Shown: piece after piece, positions 37,116-47,760 of the stretch
Layout of the letters: the number at the start of each line of letters is the position of its first letter
How positions within the stretch are numbered: the first letter of the stretch is position 1
Source of the DNA: UBA8752 sp002336475
GTDB taxonomy: Bacteria; Bacteroidota; Bacteroidia; Flavobacteriales_D; Sanyastnellaceae
Assembly: GCA_943846755.1 (NCBI GenBank)
Contig: OX044365.1
Location: 2,356,001 to 2,420,000 of the forward strand
DNA length: 64,000 nt
Direction: 5' to 3'
Notes under the pieces: model-generated
The model's input: only the letters and a program-made list of their open reading frames with translations
Told to the model about the DNA's origin: nothing
Databases searched by the model: none
Program-made: the position numbers and the translations under genes

Positions 37116-37844
37116 ATGGCCTTTGATTTGAATAACCCTTTTGCTTTGGTGGACCAGCTGAATGCTATCCTAGAAAACCAATTCAAACAAAAAGATGAAA
37201 TCGGCCTTGAGGAGGCCATGAAGCTTCTTGTGCAGGAGGGTTGCCTGAGTGAACGCCCACTTGAAGGCATGTCAGAGGAGGCTTGGCGACGTGGAAAGCT
37301 GATTCTCTGGGTCATGCGCCTATCCCATCAAAGGGGGGAATTGCGCACCCAGTTCCCATACTTAGATGTGCTCTGTGGAGTCGATTCTCCCTATCCGCAA
37401 ATCAAGTTCTTGGCTCAAGAAGTAGAGGTCGATGCTTGGACGGATGAGTATGTGGAACAACAAGGTGACCACAGGCAGGAAGTCATCAAGAGCTTTAAAA
37501 AAGCGTTCAACTCATATGCCTTCTCAAGAACGAAAGAAGGCAGAAGCCATCTTCAGGAGCGGCTAGATGCCATCATTGAGTACATTGATTCGATGGCCCC
37601 AGAGGAGGAGATGGCCATTGATCGCGCGCGTCGATGGGTGGCGCGGGTTGCATTTCCTCAGGATGGTTTGTTTCCTCATTTGCGCGAGGCTTTTCCTCGG
37701 GCGAGGTCTGAATGGGGGCAGCAAGAGCTGGTTCATTTGCAAAGTGCCACAGAATATGGGATGGATGTGATGTCCATCAGCAGTTTGTTGCGGCGCACTC
37801 CCGCTGAGATTGTCGCCAAGATTGAAGAAGAGCAATTGGGCTGA
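37116..37844 (+). CDS. Unknown helical protein in the WYL operon
   Basis: A 242-aa soluble, mostly helical, acidic protein (starts MAFDLNNPFALVDQLNAIL). Segments such as MSEEAWRRGKLILWVMRLSH and QERLDAIIEYIDSMAPEEEM carry no recognised catalytic motif. It is 21 bp after the WYL gene and 65 bp before the AAA ATPase gene, so it is probably part of the same defence unit. Confidence 0.6.
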   Translation: MAFDLNNPFALVDQLNAILENQFKQKDEIGLEEAMKLLVQEGCLSERPLEGMSEEAWRRGKLILWVMRLSHQRGELRTQFPYLDVLCGVDSPYPQIKFLAQEVEVDAWTDEYVEQQGDHRQEVIKSFKKAFNSYAFSRTKEGRSHLQERLDAIIEYIDSMAPEEEMAIDRARRWVARVAFPQDGLFPHLREAFPRARSEWGQQELVHLQSATEYGMDVMSISSLLRRTPAEIVAKIEEEQLG

Positions 37845-37909
37845 TTGAATTTTGATATCAAGAGATGCCCCAAGGAGAAGTCAGCAATTCAAACGTTGAA
37901 TAGACAGAA

Positions 37910-39415
37910 ATGAAGAAGATGAACATCGCCGGTTTTCGGTGCTTCAAATCGAACACTGAATTCCATCTTGGTCAATTGACTGTGGTGACGGGGGGCAATT
38001 CAGTGGGCAAGTCCTCCTTGCTCAAGTCCATTTCCATACTGGGTGACAGCCTGTCCAATCGAGACAGTTTCAAGTTGGAATTCGACGGTGCAAATTCACT
38101 CATGCATGGTGTGCCAACTTTGAATCAGGCCATGCCGTGGGGCCAGGGTCGAAACAGGAGGCTTGATTTTTCTATCGAGGATGGCGAATTGCAAATCGAT
38201 TTTAGGTACCTCGCCTTGACCGCATTGGAAGAGGCTGTGTTGGTCCATCTCGAAGTTCGGCATGCCACCTTCGGCACCCTTTTTTCGGCGAAGTGGGACA
38301 CCGGAAAAGATTCGGTAGAGAGTCACGATGATTTGAATTCTCGCGAGTGGAGAATCCGGTACAACGAAGCTTTCAAGGAGGTGGGGGATTTTTCTGGAAA
38401 TGGGGCTTTTGTTTTTGATTATTTCTTTGACAGAGACAGGCACGCGCGTCGACTTGAGTCGAGAATTAAGGCGGCCGATGGACGGTCAATGAAGAGTGCT
38501 TGGAAACGGGAAAATGAAAAGACCTCGGAGGCATTAAAAAACCTTGAGGAAAAACTTCAGTCGCAGCACGGGACAAATGTCTCGCGCGGAGTAAAACGCA
38601 TCGAGGGGTTGAAAGGAGTGATGAGTGGTGTCGCTGGATTGAGAAATGCAGTGATCCGGGAGTCGCTGAAGCACGGTGGTGAAAATGGATCAAAATCAGG
38701 TGCCATAGCTGCTGCAGAGATGCTTGCTGCGTTGGAAGGCCGGTTTGGCACTGTGCACCACCTCAGCAGCAAACGAGAGGTGGCGCCGCGGGTGGCACAG
38801 TATGGCAGTGCGTTGTTCAACATCTACCGAGACATCTATCTCGATGACAAAAAGAACCGCTTCGATGAGGGCCGCAAATACATGATTCGGTGGATGCGGA
38901 AGTTGGGCATTGGAAAAGACTTTACCATCAACAGCATCGAGGGCGCTGGTTATACTGTAGGGATTAGCATAACTGGAGCAACAGAGGAGAAGAACCTCGC
39001 TGATTTTGCGATGGGCCAAGCACAGATGTTCAGACTTCTGATGGTGATGGCCAAGGCAATCAATGACTCTGGGGCCAAGGGTATACCGGTCCGATTGCTC
39101 ATCGAGGAACCAGACGCCAACCTGCACCCCAACATGCAGTCGCAATTGGTGGCCCCCATTTTGGATGCGCTGGCCAAGGTGCCAGGATTGAGCATCATCA
39201 TCGAGACCCATTCTGAATATCTGGTTCGGCGGCTTCAATCCGCCATCAAGACGAAAGAACTGAAAAAGGAAGATGTCGTGATCAACTATGTCTCCTCTGA
39301 GCGAGGTCGTGTCATTGCAGAACACGTGACCATAGGCGACGATGGAAAGCTGTCTCAGAAGCTGGGGACAGGGTTTATGGATGAAGGGGCCAGCTTGGCC
39401 ATGGACTTGATTTGA
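37910..39415 (+). CDS. AAA15/RecF-like ABC-type ATPase (DUF3696-like)
   Basis: A 501-aa SMC/RecF-type ATPase. Walker A is GGNSVGKSS (residues 28-36), Walker B is LLIEEPDANLHP (about 396-407) and the switch His is in IIETHSEYLV (about 432-441). The C-terminal VINYVSSERGRVIAEHVTIG matches the DUF3696 end of defence ATPases of the OLD/AriA type. A helical coiled-coil insert lies between. It is followed after 2 bp by a candidate effector gene, the usual ATPase-sensor plus effector layout. Confidence 0.85.
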   Translation: MKKMNIAGFRCFKSNTEFHLGQLTVVTGGNSVGKSSLLKSISILGDSLSNRDSFKLEFDGANSLMHGVPTLNQAMPWGQGRNRRLDFSIEDGELQIDFRYLALTALEEAVLVHLEVRHATFGTLFSAKWDTGKDSVESHDDLNSREWRIRYNEAFKEVGDFSGNGAFVFDYFFDRDRHARRLESRIKAADGRSMKSAWKRENEKTSEALKNLEEKLQSQHGTNVSRGVKRIEGLKGVMSGVAGLRNAVIRESLKHGGENGSKSGAIAAAEMLAALEGRFGTVHHLSSKREVAPRVAQYGSALFNIYRDIYLDDKKNRFDEGRKYMIRWMRKLGIGKDFTINSIEGAGYTVGISITGATEEKNLADFAMGQAQMFRLLMVMAKAINDSGAKGIPVRLLIEEPDANLHPNMQSQLVAPILDALAKVPGLSIIIETHSEYLVRRLQSAIKTKELKKEDVVINYVSSERGRVIAEHVTIGDDGKLSQKLGTGFMDEGASLAMDLI

Positions 39416-39417
39416 TC

Positions 39418-40446
39418 ATGGCCAACGTTCGCGCCTTTCTCGACTTCGACAATGCCACCTTTCGTGAGATGGTCCGCTACTCAACGAACCAGCTCAGGTT
39501 TGTGCAGGACCACTTTATGAAGTCCAATTTCACCTGGCGGGTACGAGATGATTTCGATTCGGAAATCCAGAGTATCCTTCTTCGGTTATCCGATGACGCC
39601 CAATGCTGGGATGCGAAGCGGGAGAAGCCAGATATGGAATTTCTCCTCGAGGCCACCGGCACAGAGGGGGTGATTTCGGGAGTTTTTAATGGGGTCCCTT
39701 TTGAGTTGAATCCCCAAGGTTTTTTTGATGAGCTGTTGCTTCCGGAATGGACCAACAACAATGTTGTCGGGGATTGGAAGGAACTGGGTGCAAGAGTGGG
39801 ATATGCGTCCGCAAACTCTACTCTTTATGTCCAAGACAGATACATGCTCGCGAATAGGGAGGGTTGGAAGGAGTCGATACAGGAGACCTTGCTCGCCCAT
39901 GTTCGGGATGTGGTAGATGTGCATCGCATAGAAAGCCTTCACCTCATTCTTGTTTTTGAGAAAGTGAATTTGCCGGAATCAGAGGGTGATGAAATAAGGA
40001 AGCCCCGTGATTTTACGGATGAGGCTTCGCGCAAGTTGGACTCTGTGCATGAGATGTTTGTCAACGACTTAAACGACTTGGGGTGTCGGTTTACCATGCA
40101 GGCCCATATGGTCCACAGCAAAAAGGCGTCTAAGTATCATGACCGGTATTTGGTTTGGAACCAATTCACTTTGAGTTTGGCAACAGGCGTGGTGGTTCCC
40201 AATGAAAAAGTGCGGATTTGGTATAACGTAGGAAAGGCGGATAATGTGGATTTGACACGCGGGCAAGTGGCGCGTTTTTGTGATCATTTTAGTGAAGACA
40301 TTCAAGAGGAATCTTCATTGCGTGGCAATTGGAAATACCATGGGGTATGTCGGCCAGTGAAGATGAGCTTCAATTTCATCTGCAACTGGGCTTATCCCTG
40401 GAAGAAAAGGGAGCGGCTGAACTGGCCGGCCTTCAACATCTCCTAA
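39418..40446 (+). CDS. Unknown candidate effector with an HDR (PLD-like) motif
   Basis: A 342-aa protein from ATG 39418; a TTG at 39412 is in frame. Near residue 241 it has KYHDRYLVWNQFTLSLATGV, close to the H-D-R...N...G pattern of MITD1-type phospholipase-D-like domains. That similarity is from memory and unproven. The second half of a PLD site is not seen, so it would need to dimerise or may not be catalytic. Position right behind the AAA15 ATPase suggests it is the effector of a two-component defence system. Confidence 0.5.
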   Translation: MANVRAFLDFDNATFREMVRYSTNQLRFVQDHFMKSNFTWRVRDDFDSEIQSILLRLSDDAQCWDAKREKPDMEFLLEATGTEGVISGVFNGVPFELNPQGFFDELLLPEWTNNNVVGDWKELGARVGYASANSTLYVQDRYMLANREGWKESIQETLLAHVRDVVDVHRIESLHLILVFEKVNLPESEGDEIRKPRDFTDEASRKLDSVHEMFVNDLNDLGCRFTMQAHMVHSKKASKYHDRYLVWNQFTLSLATGVVVPNEKVRIWYNVGKADNVDLTRGQVARFCDHFSEDIQEESSLRGNWKYHGVCRPVKMSFNFICNWAYPWKKRERLNWPAFNIS

Positions 40447-40491
40447 TCGCCGCAATCCCTTTTGTAGATTCAGGGTCCTGACCTGAACTGA

Positions 40492-43182
40492 ATGAACGTT
40501 CGCCAAATTGAAGCCAACGTGGAGGCCCTCATGGTCTCCTGGAGCAAAGACACCTTCATCTACGAGCTGCTGCTCGCCTATGGCCTGCCCAAGGCCACGG
40601 TGACCCGCGCCATGAAAGGCACCGCCAACATGAGCAAGGAGCCCGGAGTGGTTCAGCTCAAGATCCAAGGTCCTCTTCAAGCCCGTCAAGGCCAGGACCT
40701 TCACGTCGCCGTGGAGCATGCCGCGAAGCAGGCGACCCACAAGGAGCGCTTCGTCATCGTCACCGACTTCAAGACCCTCCTCGCGAAGGACATGAGCGGC
40801 AGGTCCACGCCACTCGAGACGCCGTTTGATGAGCTGCACAAGCACTACGCCTACTTTCCTGCCGTGGGCGGGATTGGAGAAGACGGCTGTGGTCAACGAG
40901 AACCCCGCCGACCGCAAGGCCGCAGAGAAGTTGGCCCGCCTCTACGACGACCTGAAGGAGGCCAACGACGTCCAAAGCGACGAGCAAAGGCACGCGCTCA
41001 ACGTGTTCTTGACCCGCCTTTTGTTCTGCTTCTTTGCCGAGGACACTGGCATCTTCGAGGATGGCCAATTCTCGGTAGGCCTGGGCTCGCACACGGCCGA
41101 TGACGGCAGCGATTCCTCAGACTACCTCCGCCGCCTCTTCCGCATCATGGGCACCCCCGAGGACCAGCGGGAATCCTTGCCCCAGCATCTCGCGGCCTTC
41201 CCGTTCGTCGGGGAGTCCCTCTTCGGTGACGACCTCCCCGTTCCAGACATTACCCGCGAGGGCCGTTCCACCATCTTGGAGCGGGTGATCTCGATTGGGC
41301 GGCCATCAACCCGGACATCTTCGGTTCCATGATTCAAGCCGTGGTGAGCGAAGAGGACCGTGGCGAGTTGGGCATGCACTACACGTCGGTGCCCAACATC
41401 ATGAAGGTCATCGGTCCCTTGTTTCTCGATGAGCTTCATGAAGAATTCGACAAGGCCCAAGGCAGCGACACCCGCTTGAGTAAGCTGCTGCACCGCATCC
41501 ACAACCTTCACATCTTCGACCCAGCTTGCGGCAGCGGCAACTTCCTCATCATCACCTACAAGGAGCTGCGCAGGTTGGAGATGAAGATCCTGAAGCAGTT
41601 CAACGAGCTGCCCATCTCCGGCATCCGCCTCGATCATTTCCACGGCATCGAAATCGATGACTTCGCCCACGAGACAGCCAAGCTCTCCATGTGGCTTGCT
41701 GAGCATCAGATGAATCGGGAATTCGAGGAGGTCATGGGTCGCTCCGTGCCCAGTCTTCCGCTTGGTTCGTCTTCCAACATTGTGCATGGCAACTCATGTA
41801 GGGTTGATTGGTTGGATGTTTTAGATGGTCCAAATTCGGAGGTCTTTTTAGTCGGTAATCCGCCTTTTTTGGGGTACACCGGTCAGAGCAAAGAGCAGAA
41901 AGAAGACTTGGTTTACGTTTTGGGAAAGAAGTCGTCTAAGAAATTCGACTATGTTGTCGCTTGGTTGAAGAAAGCGTTTGTACTGCTTGACTCAGAAAGA
42001 ATAGCCGGTTTCTCATTAGTAACTACGAATTCTGTTTACCAAGGAGAGCAAGTATCGCTTTTGGCATCAATTGCTGATTCGTTAGGCGACTTTCAGATAA
42101 AGTACTGCCACACTTCGTTTTCGTGGAAAAATCACGCTGCTGATAATGCCGGGGTATCAGTGGTGATTGTGGGAATTGTTCCCGCTGGTGAGAGAGGTGA
42201 AAAGAAGATTTATAACGGTGATGCAGTTCGTCAAGTATCGAACATATCATGGTATTTGACTGCAGGGGATTTCAAGCCAATTGTACCGCGGAGGAGTCCG
42301 GTTTCATCATTCCCTCCCATGGTTAGAGGCAGTCAGCCCACTGGGGAACGGTTGATCTTGACGATGGAAGAGTACCACAAGTTGGTTTTGGAATCTCCTG
42401 AAACGGAGAAGTATCTCCGCCGTTTTATGGGAGGGAAAGACTTCCTACACGGAATACTGAGATATTGTATCTGGATTAACTCTCAATCATGTCCGAAAGA
42501 TGCAGTCGCATTGCAAAACAGGTTTGAGTCAGTTAGGAGTCAGCGATTGAGCAGTACAAAAGCTGCTACACGCTCCTTAGCTGAATATCCATGGCTGTTT
42601 GATGAGATAAAGCATGAGGGTGCATGTTTGGTTCTGCCTGAGATTAGTTCAGAGCGCCGCGATTACTTGATTGTAGGATTTGCCAGTGATGAGGTTGTTG
42701 TAAGCAACAAAGGAAGGGCCGTGTATGGCTGTGATGTAAGTCATTTGGCTGTCCTAAGTAGCCGACAGCATAATGTTTTGGGTAAGGTGTGTTGGAGGTA
42801 AAATGGTCGATAGGATTTCATACGGCAATACACTTGTATAATAACACGTTTCCTTTTCCATCGATATCAAATCAAAAGGCAGAGGAGTTGGCAATGTGTG
42901 CGTTGAGGATACTGGAGGTGCGGGAGCGGTATCCGGACCGGACCTTGGCGGAGTTGTACGATCCGGACAAGATGCCAGAGGATTTGCTGGAGGCGCACAA
43001 GCTCAATGATGAGGCGGTGGAACGATGCTACCGGGCGACGGCCGTTCGAGAGCGATGAGGATCGGTTGCAGGTGTTGTTTGACCTTTATGCCAAGATGAC
43101 GGCAGAGGAAGCCGAGAAGGGTTCGTTGTTTGAGTCGTCCAAAACCAAGAAGAAGACGGAAGCGTCATGCCTGATTTCGTGA
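40492..43182 (+). CDS. MmeI-like class I DNA methyltransferase, multiply frameshifted
   Basis: Four frames in succession encode one N6-adenine methyltransferase of about 895 aa. Frame changes fall near 40865, 41290, 42795 and 43040. The N-terminal piece starts MNVRQIEANVEALMVSW. The catalytic piece has motif I FDPACGSGNFLI, motif IV LVGNPPFLGYTGQ and the target-recognition region. The C-terminal pieces read IHLYNNTFPFPSISNQKAEE and DEDRLQVLFDLYAKMTAEEA, the usual end of this family. It would act as the modification subunit with the following helicase and GIY-YIG genes. Residues are well conserved apart from the frame breaks. Confidence 0.7.
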
Positions 43183-45112
43183 ATGTCGAGTATGCCCAAA
43201 CCGGGGGAGCATCAGTGTGAATCCCTTACGGGATGCGGGAGATGCAGGAGCGGGCCTATGAGGCGCGCTTCAGCGAATACTTGCTGCTCAAGGCCCCACC
43301 GGCCTCTGGGAAGTCGAGGGCGCTGATGTTCCTTGCACTCGACAAGCTGAAGCACCAGAAGATTCGGAAGGTCATTGTGGCGGTGCCGGAGCGGAGCATC
43401 GGAAGTTCGTTTGCGCCCACGGAATTGAAGAAGCACGGATTCTTTGCCGACTGGGACCCCAAGGATGAGTACAACCTCTGTACGCCCGGTTCGGATGGCA
43501 GTGACAGCAAGGTCCAGAAGTTCCATGCCTTCATGGAGGGCGATGCGCAGATTCTGATTTGCACGCATGCCACGCTCCGTTTCGGGGCTGAAGGGCTGTC
43601 CGAAAAGGTGTTTGATGGCTGCTTGCTGGCCATTGACGAGTTCCACCACGTTTCGGCGGATGCGGACAACCGGTTGGGCGAGTTGATTCGTTCCATCATG
43701 GCCATTTCCTCGGCCCACATCATCGCGATGACAGGGTCGTATTTCCGGGGGACAGCGTGCCGGTCCTGTTGCCCAGAGGACGAGCGGAAATTCACCAAGG
43801 TGACCTACAACTACTACGAGCAGCTCAATGGCTACTCCTACCTGAAGTCACTGGGCATCGGTTATCACTTTCTACCAGGGGAAGTACACGGATGCCATCA
43901 TGGAGGTGCTGGATACGGACAAGAAGACCATCCTGCACATTCCCAGTGTGAATTCTGGGGAGAGCACAAAGCAGAAGTACGAGGAGGTCAACCACATCCT
44001 CGATCAGATTGGAGACGTGGTGAAACAGAGACCCGGAGACGGGTGTGCTCCATGTGAAGCGCTCCTCGGACGGTCAAGGTGCTGAAGGTGGCGGATCTCG
44101 TGGAGGACGACCCCAAGTCGCGTGACCGCATCGTGAATTACCTGCGCGGGGTCGAGTCTGCAGAGGACATGGACCTCATCATCGCGCTGGGAATGGCCAA
44201 GGAGGGCTTTGACTGGCCGTTCTGTGAGCATGCCTTGACGGTGGGCTACCGTGGTTCCTTGACGGAGATCATCCAGATCATCGGCCGGGCAACGCGGGAC
44301 TCGGAGGGCAAGCACCACGCGCAGTTCACCAACCTCATCGCCCAGCCCGATGCGGAGGACGACCAGGTCAAGGTTCGGTCAACAACATGCTCAAGGCCAT
44401 CACGGCCTCGCTTGCTGATGGAGCAGGTGATGGCGCCCAATTGGTCCTTCAAGAGGAAGCGGTCGGACGACGACACGAACGATGAGCCGGGCACCATGAA
44501 GGTGCGGGGCCTGAAGGAGCCCAGCACTCAGAAGGTAAAGGACATCTTGGCCTCAGACTTGAATGACCTCAAGGCGGCCATGTTCCAAGACAAAGACATG
44601 CTCAAGGGCATGCCGGGGAACATCGATCCTGAGGTCATCAACAAGGTGCTCGTCCCGAAGGTCATCAAGCTCAAGTACCCCGAGCTTTCGGAGGATGAGG
44701 TCGAGGAGGTCCGCCAACACGTGGTGGTCGACTCGGTCATCAAGAACGGGGACATCAAGACGGAGGGAGACCTGCGCTTCGTGCGGATGGCGGACAGCTT
44801 CGTCAACATCGAAGACATCCACATCGACCTCATCGACCAGGTGAACCCCTTCCAATATGCGTTCGAGGTGCTGTCCAAGGCTGTTGACACGAAGACGTTG
44901 CGCATCATTCAGGATGCCATCGAATCCACGCGGGTGGACATCTCAGAGGGCGAAGCAGTGATCCTCTGGCCCAAGATTCAGATGTACGTCAAGACGTTTG
45001 GGAAAGAGCCCAGTTTGAACGCCAACGACCCTCAAGTCCGGCGCATGGCCGAATGCTCTGAGTTACCTCCGGACCGAAAAGAAGAAGCGCAAGCGCGCAA
45101 GCCAATGGCTGA
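43167..45112 (+). CDS. SF2 DEAD/DEAH helicase, multiply frameshifted
   Basis: Reading from ATG 43167 (MPDFVNVEYAQTGGASV, overlapping the methyltransferase end by 16 bp) the frame hits TGA at once, then continues. Walker A is APPASGKSRA and the DEAH-like box is LAIDEFHHVS. Motif VI is IIQIIGRATRDSEGK. A long C-terminal helical region follows to about 45112. Single-base gains and losses near 43215, 43750, 43780, 43880, 44020, 44080, 44375, 44410, 45055 and 45097 break the frame, and several cancel each other. The intact protein would be about 645 aa. Confidence 0.7.
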
Positions 45113-46310
45113 CTCCTTCGACGACATCTTTGCCAACGACCCAGATGGGTTGCTCAATGTGCAAGCCCAAGGCCGCTGCTCAAACCGGGGACGAGCGTGT
45201 TCGGGGGAAGTTTGAGCAGGTGCTGGAGTTCTTTCGGGAGAAGGGGCGCGCGCCGGAGCCCAACCAGTTTGACATCGCTGAGTTCCAGCTCTACGCGCAG
45301 CTCAAGGGCATCCGCGAAAACGAGGAGCTGCGCATGGCCATGGAGCCGCTCGATCGAATACGGCTTGCTTGGGTGAGCCCAAGGCGGCCCCGGAGAGCAT
45401 CGACGATATCTTTTCTCACGATGACCAGTTCGGTGATCATTGCTGGGTGGGAGCGACGAGCCCAACCTCTTTGTATTCAACCACACGCCCAAGGAACTTG
45501 GAGCGCGCCGAGGCGGATTTTGTCGCGCAGCGCAAACCGCTCAAAGGGTTTGAGGAATATCAGGCTCAGTTTAAGATGGTTCAGAGGGACCTGCGGGAGG
45601 AGCGCCGAAAAATCATCGCCTTCAAGCAGCAGGACCTGCAGCCGGGCAACTACTTCATCCACAACGGTCAGACACTGTTTTTAGAGACTGTCGAGGGGTG
45701 GGATCCGTCAATCGGTGATTCGGGAAAAGGTGCTGTCCGAAACAACAATCGGACGAAGGTCATTTTCGAAAATGGCACGTGGTCTAATTTGCTGTACGCC
45801 TCGCTTTACAAAGCGCTTATCATCAATGGCAAGTCGGTCACGCGTCCCGAGGATGAGGTGCACGATGAATTCCACAAAAATTTCGGTGGGGTGACCGATG
45901 AGGATACGCCCACAGGGCAGATCTACATCCTGAAGTCGCTGTCCGACGATGTGCAGATTCGGAACATCGAGAACCTTTACAAGATTGGCTACACGTCAGG
46001 CAGCCTCGACTGGCGCCTACACAAGGCCGAGGAGAGCCCGACCTACCTCATGGCGGGTGTCGAGGTCATCCAGGTCTTCGAGTGCTACAACATGAACCCA
46101 CAGAAGCTCGAGCACTTGGTTCATCGCTTTTTTGGAGCAGCCCGCCTCATGGTGGACGTCATGGATGCTGCCGGGGTTAGTCACAAACCGCGGGAGTGGT
46201 TCATAGCACCGCTCCCCGTTATCGAGGAAGCGGTTCGCCGAATCGTAGACGGCTCCATTGTCGACTTCCGCTTCGACGGCAATCGCATTGTGCCAGCCAG
46301 TCAGACCTAA
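45105..46310 (+). CDS. GIY-YIG nuclease-domain protein, frameshifted at 5' half
   Basis: Start ATG 45105 overlaps the helicase stop by 8 bp. The N-terminal half (MADSFDDIFANDPDGLLNV, EQVLEFFREKGRAPEPNQFD) is broken by several one-base indels before 45530. From there one frame runs to 46310 with the T5orf172/MUG113-type GIY-YIG core: GQIYILKSLSDD, NLYKIGYTSGSLDWRLH and a late Glu in PQKLEHLVHRFF. It is the likely cleavage subunit for the methyltransferase-helicase set. About 400 aa if restored. Confidence 0.75.
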
Positions 46311-46358
46311 CCTCGACTCTCGCAAATTGAATGCGAGTTATGGAGTGAGGTTTGTGGC

Positions 46359-47651
46359 ATGAGCAGTGCTTTTAACCCCCCACCGCAGGATGCGGCGAAA
46401 GGATCCCGGGAGGATCACGATGTAAACTGCCCGCACTGCGGTGAGGGCTTTGATTTGAGCGAGGCGATGTCGCACCGACACCAGGAAACGATCGAGTTTC
46501 AGGTGCGTGAGGCGGTGTCGGCCCGGGTGCAGGAGTTGGATGCCTTGAAGGCAAAAGTGAAGAGGCAAGAGGCGGATGTGGAATCTGCTGTGGCTTCGGG
46601 GACGGCGCTCCGGATGAAGGCCGAAGCGGCGGACATGCGCAAAGCCCTCGAAGAGGAGTTGGCCGCCAAGCAGAAAGTCCAAAGCGACGAGCTTGTTCGC
46701 TTGCGAGAAAAGGTCAAGGAGGGCCACGGTTTGGAAGCCGAACTGGAGGGGCTCAAGGCCGCGCAGGAGTTGGCTTTGGACAAGGCGCGCACAGAAGGCG
46801 CGGTCAAGGCCGCCAGGGAAAAGCGCGATGCCCTGCTGGAGCAGCGCCAGTCCCTCGATGCCGAGGCGAAGCTGGGCCAGCGTGCCCTCGAGCGCAAGTT
46901 GGAAAGGATGGAGCAGGCCTTGGAGGAGGCCAGAAAGCAGTCTGACCAAGGCTCTCAACAGGAGCAAGGCGAGGTGCAAGAGGTGGTGCTCGAAGATGTG
47001 CTGCGCACGGCCTTCCCGACCGACCATGTGGAGGAAGTCGGCAAAGGGGTCCGCGGGGCCGATTGCATGTTGCGCATCCACGATCCGCACCAGCCCACCA
47101 CTTCGTGTGGCATCCTGTTTGAATCCAAGCGAACCAAGACCTTTCAGAAGGCGTGGATCGCCAAGTTCAAGGAGGACATGCGGGCCGCGGGTGCCGATGC
47201 TGGCATCCTCGTGACCCAAGCCATGCCGGATGGGGCAGCAGGCCCCACGCAGATTGACGGCGTCTTCATCTGCCGGCTCCAGGACGTGCACTTTGTGGCA
47301 CAGGTGGTCCGGTCGGGATTGCTTCGCTTCAGTTCTGCGCTGCTGGCCCAACAGGGCAAAGCGGGCAAGGTCGAACGCCTGTACGACTACATGACCGGGC
47401 CGCTCTTCAAGCTGGCGTGGGAGAACGTCCGCACCCAGTATGTGCGGTTGCGGGAGTCGCATGATGCCGACAAGCGCACCTTTCTTCAGCGTTGGAAGCG
47501 GGAGGAGAAGATGCTCGCCAGCGCCGAGCAGTCGGTCATCGACTTCCTCGCCACGGTGCTCGAGATCGGGGGCGGTGCCCTCGACTTGCCGTCGGTCTAC
47601 TCCGACGGCCAGGATGGGCTCCCGGATCCAAAGGACGGCACTGACGCTTAA
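46359..47651 (+). CDS. DUF2130 protein with PD-(D/E)xK-like site
   Basis: A 430-aa protein. An N-terminal zinc knuckle (NCPHCGEGFDLSEAMSHR) precedes a long coiled coil (about residues 40-205). The C-terminal DUF2130 domain has RGADCMLRI and GILFESKRTKTFQKAWIAKF. The Asp and the E-x-K pair fit a PD-(D/E)xK nuclease, which is the usual inference for this family. It is followed by a strong hairpin at 47659. Its frame is clean, unlike the three genes before it. Confidence 0.8.
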   Translation: MSSAFNPPPQDAAKGSREDHDVNCPHCGEGFDLSEAMSHRHQETIEFQVREAVSARVQELDALKAKVKRQEADVESAVASGTALRMKAEAADMRKALEEELAAKQKVQSDELVRLREKVKEGHGLEAELEGLKAAQELALDKARTEGAVKAAREKRDALLEQRQSLDAEAKLGQRALERKLERMEQALEEARKQSDQGSQQEQGEVQEVVLEDVLRTAFPTDHVEEVGKGVRGADCMLRIHDPHQPTTSCGILFESKRTKTFQKAWIAKFKEDMRAAGADAGILVTQAMPDGAAGPTQIDGVFICRLQDVHFVAQVVRSGLLRFSSALLAQQGKAGKVERLYDYMTGPLFKLAWENVRTQYVRLRESHDADKRTFLQRWKREEKMLASAEQSVIDFLATVLEIGGGALDLPSVYSDGQDGLPDPKDGTDA

Positions 47652-47658
47652 TTCTTGT

Positions 47659-47691
47659 GTGTGCACCCTCGGTTGGATTGGGGGTGCACAC
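47659..47691. terminator. Stem-loop after the DUF2130 gene
   Basis: A perfect 10-bp stem, GTGTGCACCC with GGGTGCACAC, 8 bp after the stop. There is no T-run, so it may be a transcript-end or stability element rather than a standard intrinsic terminator. Confidence 0.5.
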
Positions 47692-47760
47692 CACCCAAAC
47701 TCGTTCTTCAAATTTCAACACTCGCAATAAATATGCGAAAGTCAAATCCACCTTTGTGAC

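Noticed and set aside
37910..40446. PARIS or Septu system
   Set aside because: The ATPase fits broadly, but the partner shows neither DUF4435/TOPRIM nor HNH motifs.
40492..46310. BREX or DISARM locus
   Set aside because: No PglZ, BrxL, DrmA/DrmB or PLD gene accompanies the methyltransferase and helicase.
46338..47711. A 457-codon minus-strand open frame
   Set aside because: Antisense of the DUF2130 gene, whose zinc knuckle, coiled coil and nuclease-like motifs are on the plus strand.
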